Positions 8,512 through 16,811 of a stretch of 64,000 nt of DNA are shown one piece after another. The notes under the pieces are model-generated. The model had not been told where the DNA came from. It worked only from the letters and a program-made list of their open reading frames with translations, and did no database searches. The stretch spans positions 1 through 64,000 of the forward strand of contig NZ_FQUE01000007.1 in NCBI RefSeq assembly GCF_900128995.1, in the 5' to 3' direction. A program made the position numbers and the translations under genes. Each line of letters starts with the position of its first letter. Position 1 is the first letter of the stretch. This DNA comes from Loktanella atrilutea (GTDB lineage: Bacteria > Pseudomonadota > Alphaproteobacteria > Rhodobacterales > Rhodobacteraceae).

Positions 8512-9231
8512 ATGCAGGAAGAGAAGCTTACGCAGAGCATCTGGAAAGGTGCGTGCTGTGTAGATCGCGCAGACGATTGTAACCAGTTGAAGTTGTTGAT
8601 CAAGACGCTTGTCCCGGTCGAAACGTCAGTATTTCAAATTCAGGGTTGGTCCGGTCACCCATCCGTGATGGCGGACGACATTGAATGCATTCCGGGCATC
8701 ACTCTTGGCGATGTCCTTGCGGAAGAACTGGACGCCTGCGTACCCTACGGCTCGCTCGTCATCATCCGGAATGAAAACGCATTTTCCGATATCTCTCACG
8801 CTGTCGGCACGATCGTCGGAGAGATGCTGTTGCATGTCGTCTGCCGCGGTGTGTTCCCGCTTGCGGAAGAGGATAGCGTGCTTCACACCCTGGGAATGGC
8901 CTATTGCAAGGCTGTGCAGGCGGACGCAATCACGCAGCTAGGCCTCGACCCCGCTGCATTCCGCGCTGGCCTGACTGCGGTACTTGCGAAGTATTGGGGG
9001 CATCCAGCAGATGCGGACGACTTCTTCCTTGATACGCCAGTTGCGAACCTGTGCGAGCAGGGGCGTGAGCATAGCGTCGTGAACAAGATGGCGCAGTCGC
9101 TGGCGGCGCTGATGAAGTTCGATTCGAAGTTGATGCTGAACCAATGTACCCTGCGGCTCAAGCTGCTGGTGAACGACGGTCTCGACTATGTCTCGCAGTC
9201 GACGGTGCGTGGCAATGTCGGCATTTCCTGA
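8512..9231 (+). CDS. Unrecognised 239-aa protein between motB and fliK
   Basis: A soluble protein with no signal peptide or membrane segment and no family I recognise. It contains several Cys and His residues (GACCVDRADDC, HVVCRGVF, LMLNQCTLRL) and a mixed alpha/beta pattern. The C-terminus is helical (NKMAQSLAALMKFDSKLML). It is preceded by a 182-bp AT-rich gap and ends 42 bp before fliK, so it is probably co-transcribed with the hook genes. A role in hook assembly, secretion or regulation is possible but only inferred from position. Confidence 0.7.
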   Translation: MQEEKLTQSIWKGACCVDRADDCNQLKLLIKTLVPVETSVFQIQGWSGHPSVMADDIECIPGITLGDVLAEELDACVPYGSLVIIRNENAFSDISHAVGTIVGEMLLHVVCRGVFPLAEEDSVLHTLGMAYCKAVQADAITQLGLDPAAFRAGLTAVLAKYWGHPADADDFFLDTPVANLCEQGREHSVVNKMAQSLAALMKFDSKLMLNQCTLRLKLLVNDGLDYVSQSTVRGNVGIS

Positions 9232-9273
9232 TAATTTGGCGACTGAACTGGACCGTTTGCTCGTAGGCACACC

Positions 9274-10503
9274 ATGATGTCCTTCGCCTTGCCGGCCGCA
9301 CCCGTGCAGCCAGCAGCGAATGGTGCGACTGCATTGCAACCCGGCCAAACGCTTCAATTCGCGGCGCTGGTGCAGCAGGCGGCTGGGACGTACCCGGCGC
9401 CGATCCTGCTTGCGCCGGTTGCAACCGGACTGGATGGCATAGCCCAAACCAGCGAAGTATCTTCGGACTCCTTCGACGTGACAACAGCCGAAGGGCTGAT
9501 GGCATTGCTGACCCAAACGATCGCCGACCTTCAATCGACCGGCGAGGATGTGAAGCCCAAGGAAGTCCTGGCCGCGTTTGCCGCCGCACTTGGTGAAACG
9601 GGGTCTGCCGGTTTCGGGGATCTGGATACGGTGTCGCAATTATCCGACCCAGAGCTGGCAATAGACCTGCAGAATATCGTGTCGCAGGCCTTTCCCGTTC
9701 CCACGACTGTCACGCAGCTTAGCGTTGCCTTTGCCGGAGTACCTGCGGTCGCGAGAGAGATGGCGGTCGCGCCTTCGGTTGCTAAGCCGACGGAACAGGG
9801 CGCAGCAGGGGTATCGCGCGGAGAGACGACACAGCAGCCGGCGACGTCGGAAAATGTTCAGGCTTTGGCTGCCATCCAATCTTCTGAGGTGTCAGGTGCG
9901 GAGGGTCTGAAAGGGCCTCAACCGGAGCCTGCGGCTGCTTTGCCTAGGATTGTTGCGGTTAATACCGCCGGCACCGTGCCGGATAGTTTGCCGCGCGATG
10001 TTGCTGTTACGGCGTTGCCGCAAGTCCAGGTGCCGCAGGACATGCATCGGATTGCCCCGACCCCGATGGCTGCACCGCATCACGCACCGTCACCCGACGA
10101 CCAGCTTCGCCAGCATGTCGGCCAGCAGATCCGCACAGCGGATCTGGGCGATGCGAAGTTTCGCTTCTCTCTGTCCCCCTATGGCATGGGTGATATCGAG
10201 ATCGAGGTGGTACGGACCGAAGCAGGACGCGTGCAGATCGCCATGACGGCGGATTCGCCGTCGGTTCTTCACGTTCTGCGGCACGACAAGGACCAGCTTC
10301 TCGATGCCTTGCAATCGCGCGGAATCTCGATGGACACCGCCGATCTGGATTTCCAGACCTTCGACGATCGCGGCCGGCAGAGCCAGCAAAGGACCCCGGC
10401 TCCGATGCGGACCAATCTATCCATCGAACAGGATGTGGATGCTGCATCTGCCCCCGCGACGCGGGTGGCCGGCGGCTCTGGCCTGCTCGATATTCTGACC
10501 TGA
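9274..10503 (+). CDS. fliK: Flagellar hook-length control protein FliK
   Basis: A 409-aa exported ruler protein. The first ~280 residues are low-complexity Ala/Gln/Pro/Thr-rich, as is usual for the FliK ruler. The C-terminal ~100 residues form the Flg_hook domain (DDQLRQHVGQQIRTADLG, FRFSLSPYGMGDIEIEV, VLHVLRHDKDQLLDALQSRG). FliK measures hook length and switches FlhB specificity from rod/hook to filament substrates. It sits 12 bp upstream of flgD, its natural functional partner. Confidence 0.9.
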   Translation: MMSFALPAAPVQPAANGATALQPGQTLQFAALVQQAAGTYPAPILLAPVATGLDGIAQTSEVSSDSFDVTTAEGLMALLTQTIADLQSTGEDVKPKEVLAAFAAALGETGSAGFGDLDTVSQLSDPELAIDLQNIVSQAFPVPTTVTQLSVAFAGVPAVAREMAVAPSVAKPTEQGAAGVSRGETTQQPATSENVQALAAIQSSEVSGAEGLKGPQPEPAAALPRIVAVNTAGTVPDSLPRDVAVTALPQVQVPQDMHRIAPTPMAAPHHAPSPDDQLRQHVGQQIRTADLGDAKFRFSLSPYGMGDIEIEVVRTEAGRVQIAMTADSPSVLHVLRHDKDQLLDALQSRGISMDTADLDFQTFDDRGRQSQQRTPAPMRTNLSIEQDVDAASAPATRVAGGSGLLDILT

Positions 10504-10515
10504 AAGGCAAGGGCG

Positions 10516-11187
10516 ATGATCAGCAGCACTTTGGCCAGCGGCCTGACCGGCACGACGACCCAATCGGAATCACAGACAGCCTCGGTCGAGCTCAAGGAAA
10601 GCTACAGCAGTTTCCTGAAACTGCTGACCGCCCAGATTTCGAATCAGGACCCTCTGGAGCCCGTCGACTCGACGCAGTTCGTTTCGCAGCTTGCCCAGTT
10701 GACGCAGGTCGAGCAGAGCATCTCGACCAATGCCAACCTTGAATCCATCAGCGGCATGCTGGCGACCATGGGCGGAATGTCCGACATGCAGATGATCGGC
10801 CGCGATGTCGTGGTTCCTTCAAGTCAGGTGCGCATGACCGAAACCGAATTCCCGCTTAGCTACGAGGTCGAGCCGGGCGCGTCAGAGGTCAAGATCCGGA
10901 TCTATTCCGAAGAGGGCAGTTTGGTCAGGGAGTTGACCGGACCATCCATCGTCGACGGTCAGGCGATCGACGTGGCATGGGACCGCCGCGACGCGGTTGG
11001 GTTGCCGACGCCGCCGGGGATTTTCAGGGTCGAGGTTGCCGCCATGGACGCAAATGGTGATCCGATCGCGGCGACCGCCTTGACCAAGGCAGCGGTCGAG
11101 CGCGTGAACTTCACCGCGCGCGGACCGGAACTGCAGTTGAGCAATGGCGAGAATGTCCTGTCTCAGGTCGTGCGATCGGTGCTGTAA
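10516..11187 (+). CDS. flgD: Hook-capping (scaffold) protein FlgD
   Basis: A 223-aa protein. The N-terminal export and conserved region shows SSFLKLLTAQISNQDPLEPV (about residues 31-50) followed by STQFVSQLAQLTQVEQSIST, the FlgD hallmark. The C-terminal half holds the beta-rich FlgD Ig-like domain (VKIRIYSEEGSLVREL, IDVAWDRRDAVG, PPGIFRVEVAA). It caps the growing hook to let FlgE polymerise. It follows fliK and is convergent with the FliL-like gene, 9 bp away. Confidence 0.95.
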   Translation: MISSTLASGLTGTTTQSESQTASVELKESYSSFLKLLTAQISNQDPLEPVDSTQFVSQLAQLTQVEQSISTNANLESISGMLATMGGMSDMQMIGRDVVVPSSQVRMTETEFPLSYEVEPGASEVKIRIYSEEGSLVRELTGPSIVDGQAIDVAWDRRDAVGLPTPPGIFRVEVAAMDANGDPIAATALTKAAVERVNFTARGPELQLSNGENVLSQVVRSVL

Positions 11188-11196
11188 GGCGTCACG

Positions 11197-11781
11197 TTAC
11201 ATCCGCGCGACGTCCTGCTTGTAAAGCGAGACAAACAGCACCTCGTCGACGCCCTCGAAGTTCTTTTTCAGGAGTCCGAGAAGCATGTCAGAGACGGCAT
11301 CGCTGTCGATCGCGACGCCGCGCAGAACGTTGCTTTCCGCGGCGACGTTCATCGCGGTCAGAAGCGCATCGCGAAGGCGTGTCGCTTCTTCCACCCGGGC
11401 ATAGCGATCGGCGGTTTCGATGTCGGCGAGCTTCAGCGCGAAATCCGCAACGACATAGGTCACGCTGTGAAGCTTCTCGACCGGAACGGTCATCTGCCCA
11501 AGGCGGATGACCCTGCGATCTTCTGCCAGAAGATAGGGGTTCAGGGTGTCGGTTTCGCCTTTGGCATGTCCGTCAGGCGCAGCAACGGGCGACGCGTCAT
11601 GTGCCGTGGCGGCGTGTCCTTCCGTACCATCCGCCGCCACGTCCGACGAGAGGTCATGATCGACGTTGTCCTGCGCGGCGGCCGGCGGGGGAACGGCTGG
11701 AATGATCGCGAGACCCGCGGCGTATCCCGTCCCCAAACACGTCAGGGGGAGGGCCACGACCGCGATTGCAATTTTTTTCAC
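11197..11781 (-). CDS. FliL-like membrane protein at the end of the flgFGAH operon
   Basis: A 194-aa protein starting at GTG, with a good upstream AGGAAAGG. An N-terminal hydrophobic segment (IAIAVVALPLTCLGTGYAAG) acts as anchor or signal. A His/Asp/Ala-rich linker (about 35-78) is followed by a ~110-aa C-terminal domain whose layout resembles FliL: a beta strand (RRVIRLGQMTVPVE), a second strand (VTYVVADFALKL), a helix with paired Arg/Glu (RYARVEEATRLRDALLTAM), and a final LFVSLYKQDV. A conventional FliL is encoded at 30255, so this would be a diverged paralogue. Assignment rests on pattern rather than clear motifs. It is separated from flgH by 82 bp. Confidence 0.6.
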   Translation of the reverse strand: MKKIAIAVVALPLTCLGTGYAAGLAIIPAVPPPAAAQDNVDHDLSSDVAADGTEGHAATAHDASPVAAPDGHAKGETDTLNPYLLAEDRRVIRLGQMTVPVEKLHSVTYVVADFALKLADIETADRYARVEEATRLRDALLTAMNVAAESNVLRGVAIDSDAVSDMLLGLLKKNFEGVDEVLFVSLYKQDVARM

Positions 11782-11863
11782 AATCGACCTTTCCTAAGAA
11801 GACATCGATTGGATTACGCAGCGATTGCGGCAGTCGTGGCCTGAATATGTGGCCGTATTGCGA

Positions 11864-12634
11864 TTAGTAAGGCAGGATCACATCCATCGCGTCTTCGCCG
11901 TAGCTACGCTCTTGCGTGCGAGACAGGCTGCCGCGGCCACCGTAGGCGATGCGGGCCTCGGCAATCTTTTCGTAGGAGATCGTATTGTCGTTCAGGATAT
12001 CGGCGGGGCGGATGATGCCGGCCATGCGCAGTTCGCGCAATTCGTCGTTGACCTTGATTTCCTGACGTCCGGCCACGACCAGCGTACCGTTTGGCAGCTT
12101 CTCGATCACGAGTGCCGCGACCTTGAGGTCGATTTCCTCGTTGCGGTTGATTGCGCCAGACCCGCTGGCTTGCATCTGCGAACTGACGTCGACGATATCG
12201 CCGGTGGGCAGGTCGCTGCGGCTGATCCCCGGCAGGATCGCTGCGATTTTCGATGCGTAGCCGAAGAAGGTGGGGAAGCCCACGGAACCGCTGCCGTCGC
12301 GCTGGCGGTCGGACGAATTGCGAAGACGGGCGCTGTCGCTGATCTTGATGAGGACCGTCACGATATCGCCGACGTCGTCAGCACGCTGATCCGCGAACAG
12401 CGGTTCCTGTCGTGCCGAGAACAGGGAAGCCTTGGCGCTGCCGGTCCGGGGACTGACGGCCACAACCGCGGGCATCGGCACCTGAATCCGGGCGACTTCC
12501 GGAATCGCGACGGCATCGACGACCAGTTCCGAGGTCTGTGGCGTGCGGTCGAACTGTTCGGCGCGGTTGCAGGCGGTCAATGCCAGCACGGATGCCGCTG
12601 CGACCACAGCGGCGCGGGGGGACAGGAATGTCAT
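11864..12634 (-). CDS. flgH: Flagellar L-ring protein FlgH
   Basis: A 256-aa outer-membrane lipoprotein. The signal peptide ends in a lipobox LTAC (Cys22). Conserved FlgH segments include ASLFSARQEPLFADQRADDVGDIVTVLIKISDSA and, near the end, ADILNDNTISYEKIAEARIAYGGRG. It forms the L ring that bushes the rod through the outer membrane. The start overlaps flgA by 4 bp. Confidence 0.95.
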   Translation of the reverse strand: MTFLSPRAAVVAAASVLALTACNRAEQFDRTPQTSELVVDAVAIPEVARIQVPMPAVVAVSPRTGSAKASLFSARQEPLFADQRADDVGDIVTVLIKISDSARLRNSSDRQRDGSGSVGFPTFFGYASKIAAILPGISRSDLPTGDIVDVSSQMQASGSGAINRNEEIDLKVAALVIEKLPNGTLVVAGRQEIKVNDELRELRMAGIIRPADILNDNTISYEKIAEARIAYGGRGSLSRTQERSYGEDAMDVILPY

Positions 12635-13293
12635 CGAAGGATCTCCACGGTTCCGTCGCCGGTGGCGACGGCAGTGACCGTTTTGTTGCTGACCAGATTT
12701 ACGATACGGACCTCTTGCCCGCGATGGGCGTCGCCCAGGGCGCGCCCGGGTGAGGACAGTGAAAGAAGGCCGTCGCTGAACACGATGTCGACGCGGTCGC
12801 CTCGCGAGACGACCAAGGGCTGTATGACGGATTGCGCCTGAATCGGTCGACCCGGCGACAGCATTCGGCGAACCTGCTTGCCGATCACGTCGTCCACCGC
12901 AGTGACGATGTAGCCTTGGGCCTGACCCATCGGCAGATTTGCGGAAACCAGATCGTCCTCGCCGATGATCTCGTCCGGCAGGATCCGGCGGTTCGGCACC
13001 GGCACGGGGATCGAGACGACGGCAAGACCGCTGAGCCGCTGGACTGTCCCGGTGCTGAGCACGGCATTGACGAGGAACTTGCCCGACGGCACGTCCATCC
13101 AGAACTCCGCCAGCGTGACGACGTCGGCCTGCGGCTGCTCTGCCAGGATGACCTCGAACGCCGAATCGTCCGGCAGGTCCGCGGCATAGTCCGCGCGGGC
13201 ACGCTCTTCGATCAAAATGTCGACGGGCGCAGCCAGCGCGGGCTGTGCCAGCGCCAGAAGGAACAGGCCTATGATCGCCAGAACGCGCATCAA
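12631..13293 (-). CDS. flgA: P-ring assembly chaperone FlgA
   Basis: A 220-aa periplasmic protein with a Sec signal peptide (LAIIGLFLLALAQPALA). The C-terminal SAF domain is recognisable by RRILPDEIIGEDDLVS, IGKQVRRMLSPGRPIQ and GDRVDIVFSDGLLSLS. It assists FlgI polymerisation into the P ring. It overlaps flgH (downstream) and flgG (upstream) by 4 bp each, so translation is coupled. Confidence 0.93.
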   Translation of the reverse strand: MMRVLAIIGLFLLALAQPALAAPVDILIEERARADYAADLPDDSAFEVILAEQPQADVVTLAEFWMDVPSGKFLVNAVLSTGTVQRLSGLAVVSIPVPVPNRRILPDEIIGEDDLVSANLPMGQAQGYIVTAVDDVIGKQVRRMLSPGRPIQAQSVIQPLVVSRGDRVDIVFSDGLLSLSSPGRALGDAHRGQEVRIVNLVSNKTVTAVATGDGTVEILR

Positions 13294-14075
13294 CGAATCT
13301 GGTTAGCCGAGGTCATCATCTGGTCGGCGGTCTCGATCGATTTCGAGTTCATTTCGTAGGCGCGTTGTGCCGAGATGAGGTCGGTGATCTGCTGTATGAC
13401 GTTCACGTTCGATGCCTCGAGGTAGCCCTGTCGCACGAGTCCGGCACCGGGATCGCCCGGGTTCACGGTCTGCGCCTCGCCGGAGGCATCCGTGGCCAGC
13501 AGAAGGTTGTTGCCGACCGGTCGCATGCCCGGCTCGTTGATGAAGGTCGCGATACTGAGCTGGCCGAGTTCGACCGGCACCGGATCATTCTCGACATAGG
13601 CCATGACGAGCCCCTGTTCGCTGATCTCGACCGACGTGGTGTTTTCCGGAACGACGATGCCCGGATCGACCTGATAGCCCTGCATGGTCACGATTTCGCC
13701 TTCGGCGGACAGTTGGAACGACCCGTCGCGGGTGTAGGCCTGGCTGCCATCGGGCATGATGACAGAGAAATAGCCGCGCCCGTCGAGGGCGACGTTCAGC
13801 GAATTCTCTGTCGCGAGCATGCCGCCTTGTGTATTGAGGCGGACGGTGCCGACGGTCTGGACGCCAAGACCGATGTCGATGCCGACAGGGCGGGCCGTGC
13901 CCGCTTCGGACGTCAACGCGCCTTCACGCTGCATCGACTGATAGATCAGATCCTGAAAGGCCGCGCGGCTGGATTTGAAGCCCGTGGTATTCGCGTTCGC
14001 GATGTTGTTGGAAATGACGTCCACGTTGGTCTGCTGCGCCATCATGCCGGTCGCCGCGATGCCGAGTGCCTTCAT
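13290..14075 (-). CDS. flgG: Distal rod protein FlgG
   Basis: A 261-aa rod protein of normal length. The N-terminal rod/hook signature is present (GMMAQQTNVDVISNNIANANTTGFKSS), then a central domain (GRGYFSVIMPDGSQAYTRDGSF) and the C-terminal helix (SNVNVIQQITDLISAQRAYEMNSKSIETADQM). It builds the distal rod that passes through the P and L rings. It is followed directly by flgA and flgH, and lies 28 bp downstream of flgF. Confidence 0.97.
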   Translation of the reverse strand: MKALGIAATGMMAQQTNVDVISNNIANANTTGFKSSRAAFQDLIYQSMQREGALTSEAGTARPVGIDIGLGVQTVGTVRLNTQGGMLATENSLNVALDGRGYFSVIMPDGSQAYTRDGSFQLSAEGEIVTMQGYQVDPGIVVPENTTSVEISEQGLVMAYVENDPVPVELGQLSIATFINEPGMRPVGNNLLLATDASGEAQTVNPGDPGAGLVRQGYLEASNVNVIQQITDLISAQRAYEMNSKSIETADQMMTSANQIR

Positions 14076-14103
14076 CGTGTCAGTCCTTCCATGTCAAAAA
14101 GGC

Positions 14104-14847
14104 TCAAACGGCCTGAGATATGCGGCGCAACGTGTCGCTGCGCAAAGTGTCGGCATTGCCCATCAGGGTATTGGTCCGCTCGTAGGCGCGTTGCACGTCG
14201 ATCAGTCTGGTCATCTCGCGGATCGGATTGACGTTGCTCAGTTCCAGCGCGCCCTGGACGACCTGCGTCCCTTCTGCCGGTCGGGGGGCGGCGGCGCCTT
14301 CGGGGGCGGTCATCATGTTCGACCCGATCCGCGAATAGCTTTGGATATCTGGAATCTGAAAGACGCCGATCTTGTCGAGCGGCCCGGTGCCGATGCCGGA
14401 GATCGATCCATCTTCGGAAATGCTCAGCTCTCCGATCCCGTCGGTCGGCAGCACGATGGGCGCGCCGCCTTCGTTCAGGACCGTCGCGCCCGAGGTGGTC
14501 AACAGATTGCCCTGCGCGTCGAGCGTAAAGCTGCCATCGCGGCCATAGGCCTGCTGACCTTCCGGCGTGCGATATCCGAACCAGCCATCGCCGTTCAGTG
14601 CCACATCGAGTGGATTGCCCGTCTGGGACAGTGCCCCGGCCCGCATGTCGATATAGGACCCGCTGTCGTTGACGAAGGATGCAGCGTCCTGACCGATCGG
14701 CACGTCCTTCTGCAGGTAGCTTTCGAACAGAACGTGCTCGCCCTTGTAACCGGCGGTGTTCGCGTTCGCGATATTGTTCGCCGTGATGTCCAGCTGACGC
14801 TGCAACGTCGCTGCAAGGGACAGGCCGATATAGCTGGTTTCAGTCAT
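14104..14847 (-). CDS. flgF: Proximal rod protein FlgF
   Basis: A 247-aa rod protein and first gene of the leftward flgF-flgG-flgA-flgH block. It has the rod-family N-terminus (RQLDITANNIANANTAGYK), the central DGWFGYRTPEGQQAYGRDGSF segment, and the C-terminal SNVNPIREMTRLIDVQRAYERT. The promoter should lie in the 99-bp divergent gap to the next gene. Confidence 0.96.
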   Translation of the reverse strand: MTETSYIGLSLAATLQRQLDITANNIANANTAGYKGEHVLFESYLQKDVPIGQDAASFVNDSGSYIDMRAGALSQTGNPLDVALNGDGWFGYRTPEGQQAYGRDGSFTLDAQGNLLTTSGATVLNEGGAPIVLPTDGIGELSISEDGSISGIGTGPLDKIGVFQIPDIQSYSRIGSNMMTAPEGAAAPRPAEGTQVVQGALELSNVNPIREMTRLIDVQRAYERTNTLMGNADTLRSDTLRRISQAV

Positions 14848-14946
14848 CTCAAGCCCTGCAATGGCAAATATAGCATGGATTATTTGTCGATTACGTGCAT
14901 TATGTGATGGACAATATCAAGTATAAACTGAATTTGTTCATCCTAT

Positions 14947-16710
14947 ATGAGAAAACTGTGCGCCGTTCTTGCCATGACCTCGCTGCTGGCCTCTCCCGCC
15001 GCAAGCGAATCCGCAACGGCATTCGGGAACCTGGATCTGACCGGGTGGGGTGCACGCGATCTTCTGAAAGAGCGGCGCGCGCTCATGGTCCAATTGTCCG
15101 CACCGGTCACCTCCGAGGGGCAAGCCGACGCCGTGCGTGCCGCGCTATACCTCGACCTTGCAGAGCTGCATCTGGCGCAGATGATGCTGCCCGAAGCGTC
15201 GGGCTATCTGGCTGCCGTCGATACGGAGGGGCTGGATGCCCGATCGTTGGCGCGCCATCATAGCATCGCGACAACCTTGCACCTTTTGGGTGCGACTGCG
15301 GAGTCTTTCCCTGCCATTGCGGCGTCCGAGGGGTGGACGCAAGGCGTTGCCCTCCGCACGGCAGCGCTGGCGCGGTCGGGTGATATGGATGCCGACCTTT
15401 TACCCCTGGCGGTTGCGGGGCTGTCTTCGCTTTCCGACCCTATCGCGGCGGCCATTTTACCCGATCTTCTCGAAGCGGCTCTGGCTGCCGATGATTGGGA
15501 TGCCGCCAAGGCACTGGCATCCGATTTTTCAAGGCATCCCATGTTGCGGGATTCCGCCGCCTACCGCTTCCTTCTGGCGCGGGCATCGGAACAATCCGGA
15601 GACGTGCTGACGGCCTTCGATGGCTATGCCGAGGCTGCGCAGGGCGGTGATGTCTATGCCTACCGGGCGCGATTGGCGATCGTCGAGCTTGGCCGTCGCA
15701 CCGAGACCCTCCCATTGGAGGATGCCGTCGCCTTGCTGAAAACAGCACGGTGGTCGTGGAGCGGCGATCGCTATGCCACCCAGGGCGCGGCGCTTCTGGC
15801 GCGCTATGCGGCGGAATTGGGCGATACGCAAGCGGCGCTCTGGGCACTGCAGCGCGTCATGACCACGGCCGACAGCCCGGAAGAAGCGGAACAGGCCAGG
15901 CAGCACGCGCTGTCAGTCATCAGCGATTTTTACCGGGCGGGTGCCGCGGGGGACATGCCGCTGGACGCCTTTATCGAGGGTCATGCCGCCATCATGTCGC
16001 ACTGGGGGCTGGAGGAGGGTGTCATCGAAAGCGCCATTGCCCTGCCCGAATCGCTGTTTGGTGCGGGCATGACGGCAATTGCCGCGCGGGAATTTCGCGG
16101 CCTGCGGGCGATTGCCGAAAGCGCGGGAAGCATGGGCCAGTCTGTGCTCGATCCTGACGTCATCGACCGTCTGCGCCGGGACGAAGCGCAGGCCCTGCTG
16201 GCGGGCGGGCAGGCAGATGCGGCGGTCGACCTGCTGATCAGCTTCGGTGATCGCCCGGATGCCGACCCGCAGATGCAACGTCTGTTGATCCAAGCCCTCA
16301 GCAAGGCCGGACGATCGGATCAGATGACGCAACTCCGCGGTCTGGCGCTTGATATCGACACCCGCCGCGACCGTGCGGTCGGGCTTTATGAAAGCGGCAG
16401 ATGGGATGCTGCAAAGCAAGCGCTGGACGATCTACGGGCGACCTATCCGGCGCAATTCACCTTCGCCGATGCGACACGTCTGACGCTGGCTGCCTATCAG
16501 GCCGGTGACATGGATACGGTCCGCCGGACGGCCGCGGCCTTTCCGACGCTGACCGATCTGCCGGCGTGGGAGGAGCTTGCAACGGGGTTGCTGGGGCCTG
16601 CGCCGGCTGCGGAAGGCCTGAGCACCGAGATGTTGCGCCTGAGCATGGCCAATGCGGATCGCGTTCTGGAAACCGTCAAAAGCGTCGGGACAGGTGAGGC
16701 CAGCGAGTGA
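14947..16710 (+). CDS. Secreted helical-repeat (TPR-like) protein of the flagellar cluster
   Basis: A 587-aa protein with a Sec signal peptide (AVLAMTSLLASPAASES). The rest is almost wholly alpha-helical, with repeated Ala/Leu-rich helix pairs (AALYLDLAELHLAQMMLPEA, YRFLLARASEQSGDVL, AAELGDTQAALWALQ), as in tetratricopeptide or Sel1-like arrays, probably periplasmic. No catalytic motif is seen. It opens the rightward flgE-flgK-flgL operon region (102 bp before flgE) and is divergent from flgF, so a scaffold or assembly role for periplasmic flagellar parts is suggested by context only. Confidence 0.75.
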   Translation: MRKLCAVLAMTSLLASPAASESATAFGNLDLTGWGARDLLKERRALMVQLSAPVTSEGQADAVRAALYLDLAELHLAQMMLPEASGYLAAVDTEGLDARSLARHHSIATTLHLLGATAESFPAIAASEGWTQGVALRTAALARSGDMDADLLPLAVAGLSSLSDPIAAAILPDLLEAALAADDWDAAKALASDFSRHPMLRDSAAYRFLLARASEQSGDVLTAFDGYAEAAQGGDVYAYRARLAIVELGRRTETLPLEDAVALLKTARWSWSGDRYATQGAALLARYAAELGDTQAALWALQRVMTTADSPEEAEQARQHALSVISDFYRAGAAGDMPLDAFIEGHAAIMSHWGLEEGVIESAIALPESLFGAGMTAIAAREFRGLRAIAESAGSMGQSVLDPDVIDRLRRDEAQALLAGGQADAAVDLLISFGDRPDADPQMQRLLIQALSKAGRSDQMTQLRGLALDIDTRRDRAVGLYESGRWDAAKQALDDLRATYPAQFTFADATRLTLAAYQAGDMDTVRRTAAAFPTLTDLPAWEELATGLLGPAPAAEGLSTEMLRLSMANADRVLETVKSVGTGEASE

Positions 16711-16811
16711 CATTTATGACGACTGAAGGATTTTTTATTCTTGCTTACTATCCTTGCGGCGCAGATCGTTAAGTATAGGTCAAGAATAACGCATGCAGAT
16801 GGATGTAAGTC

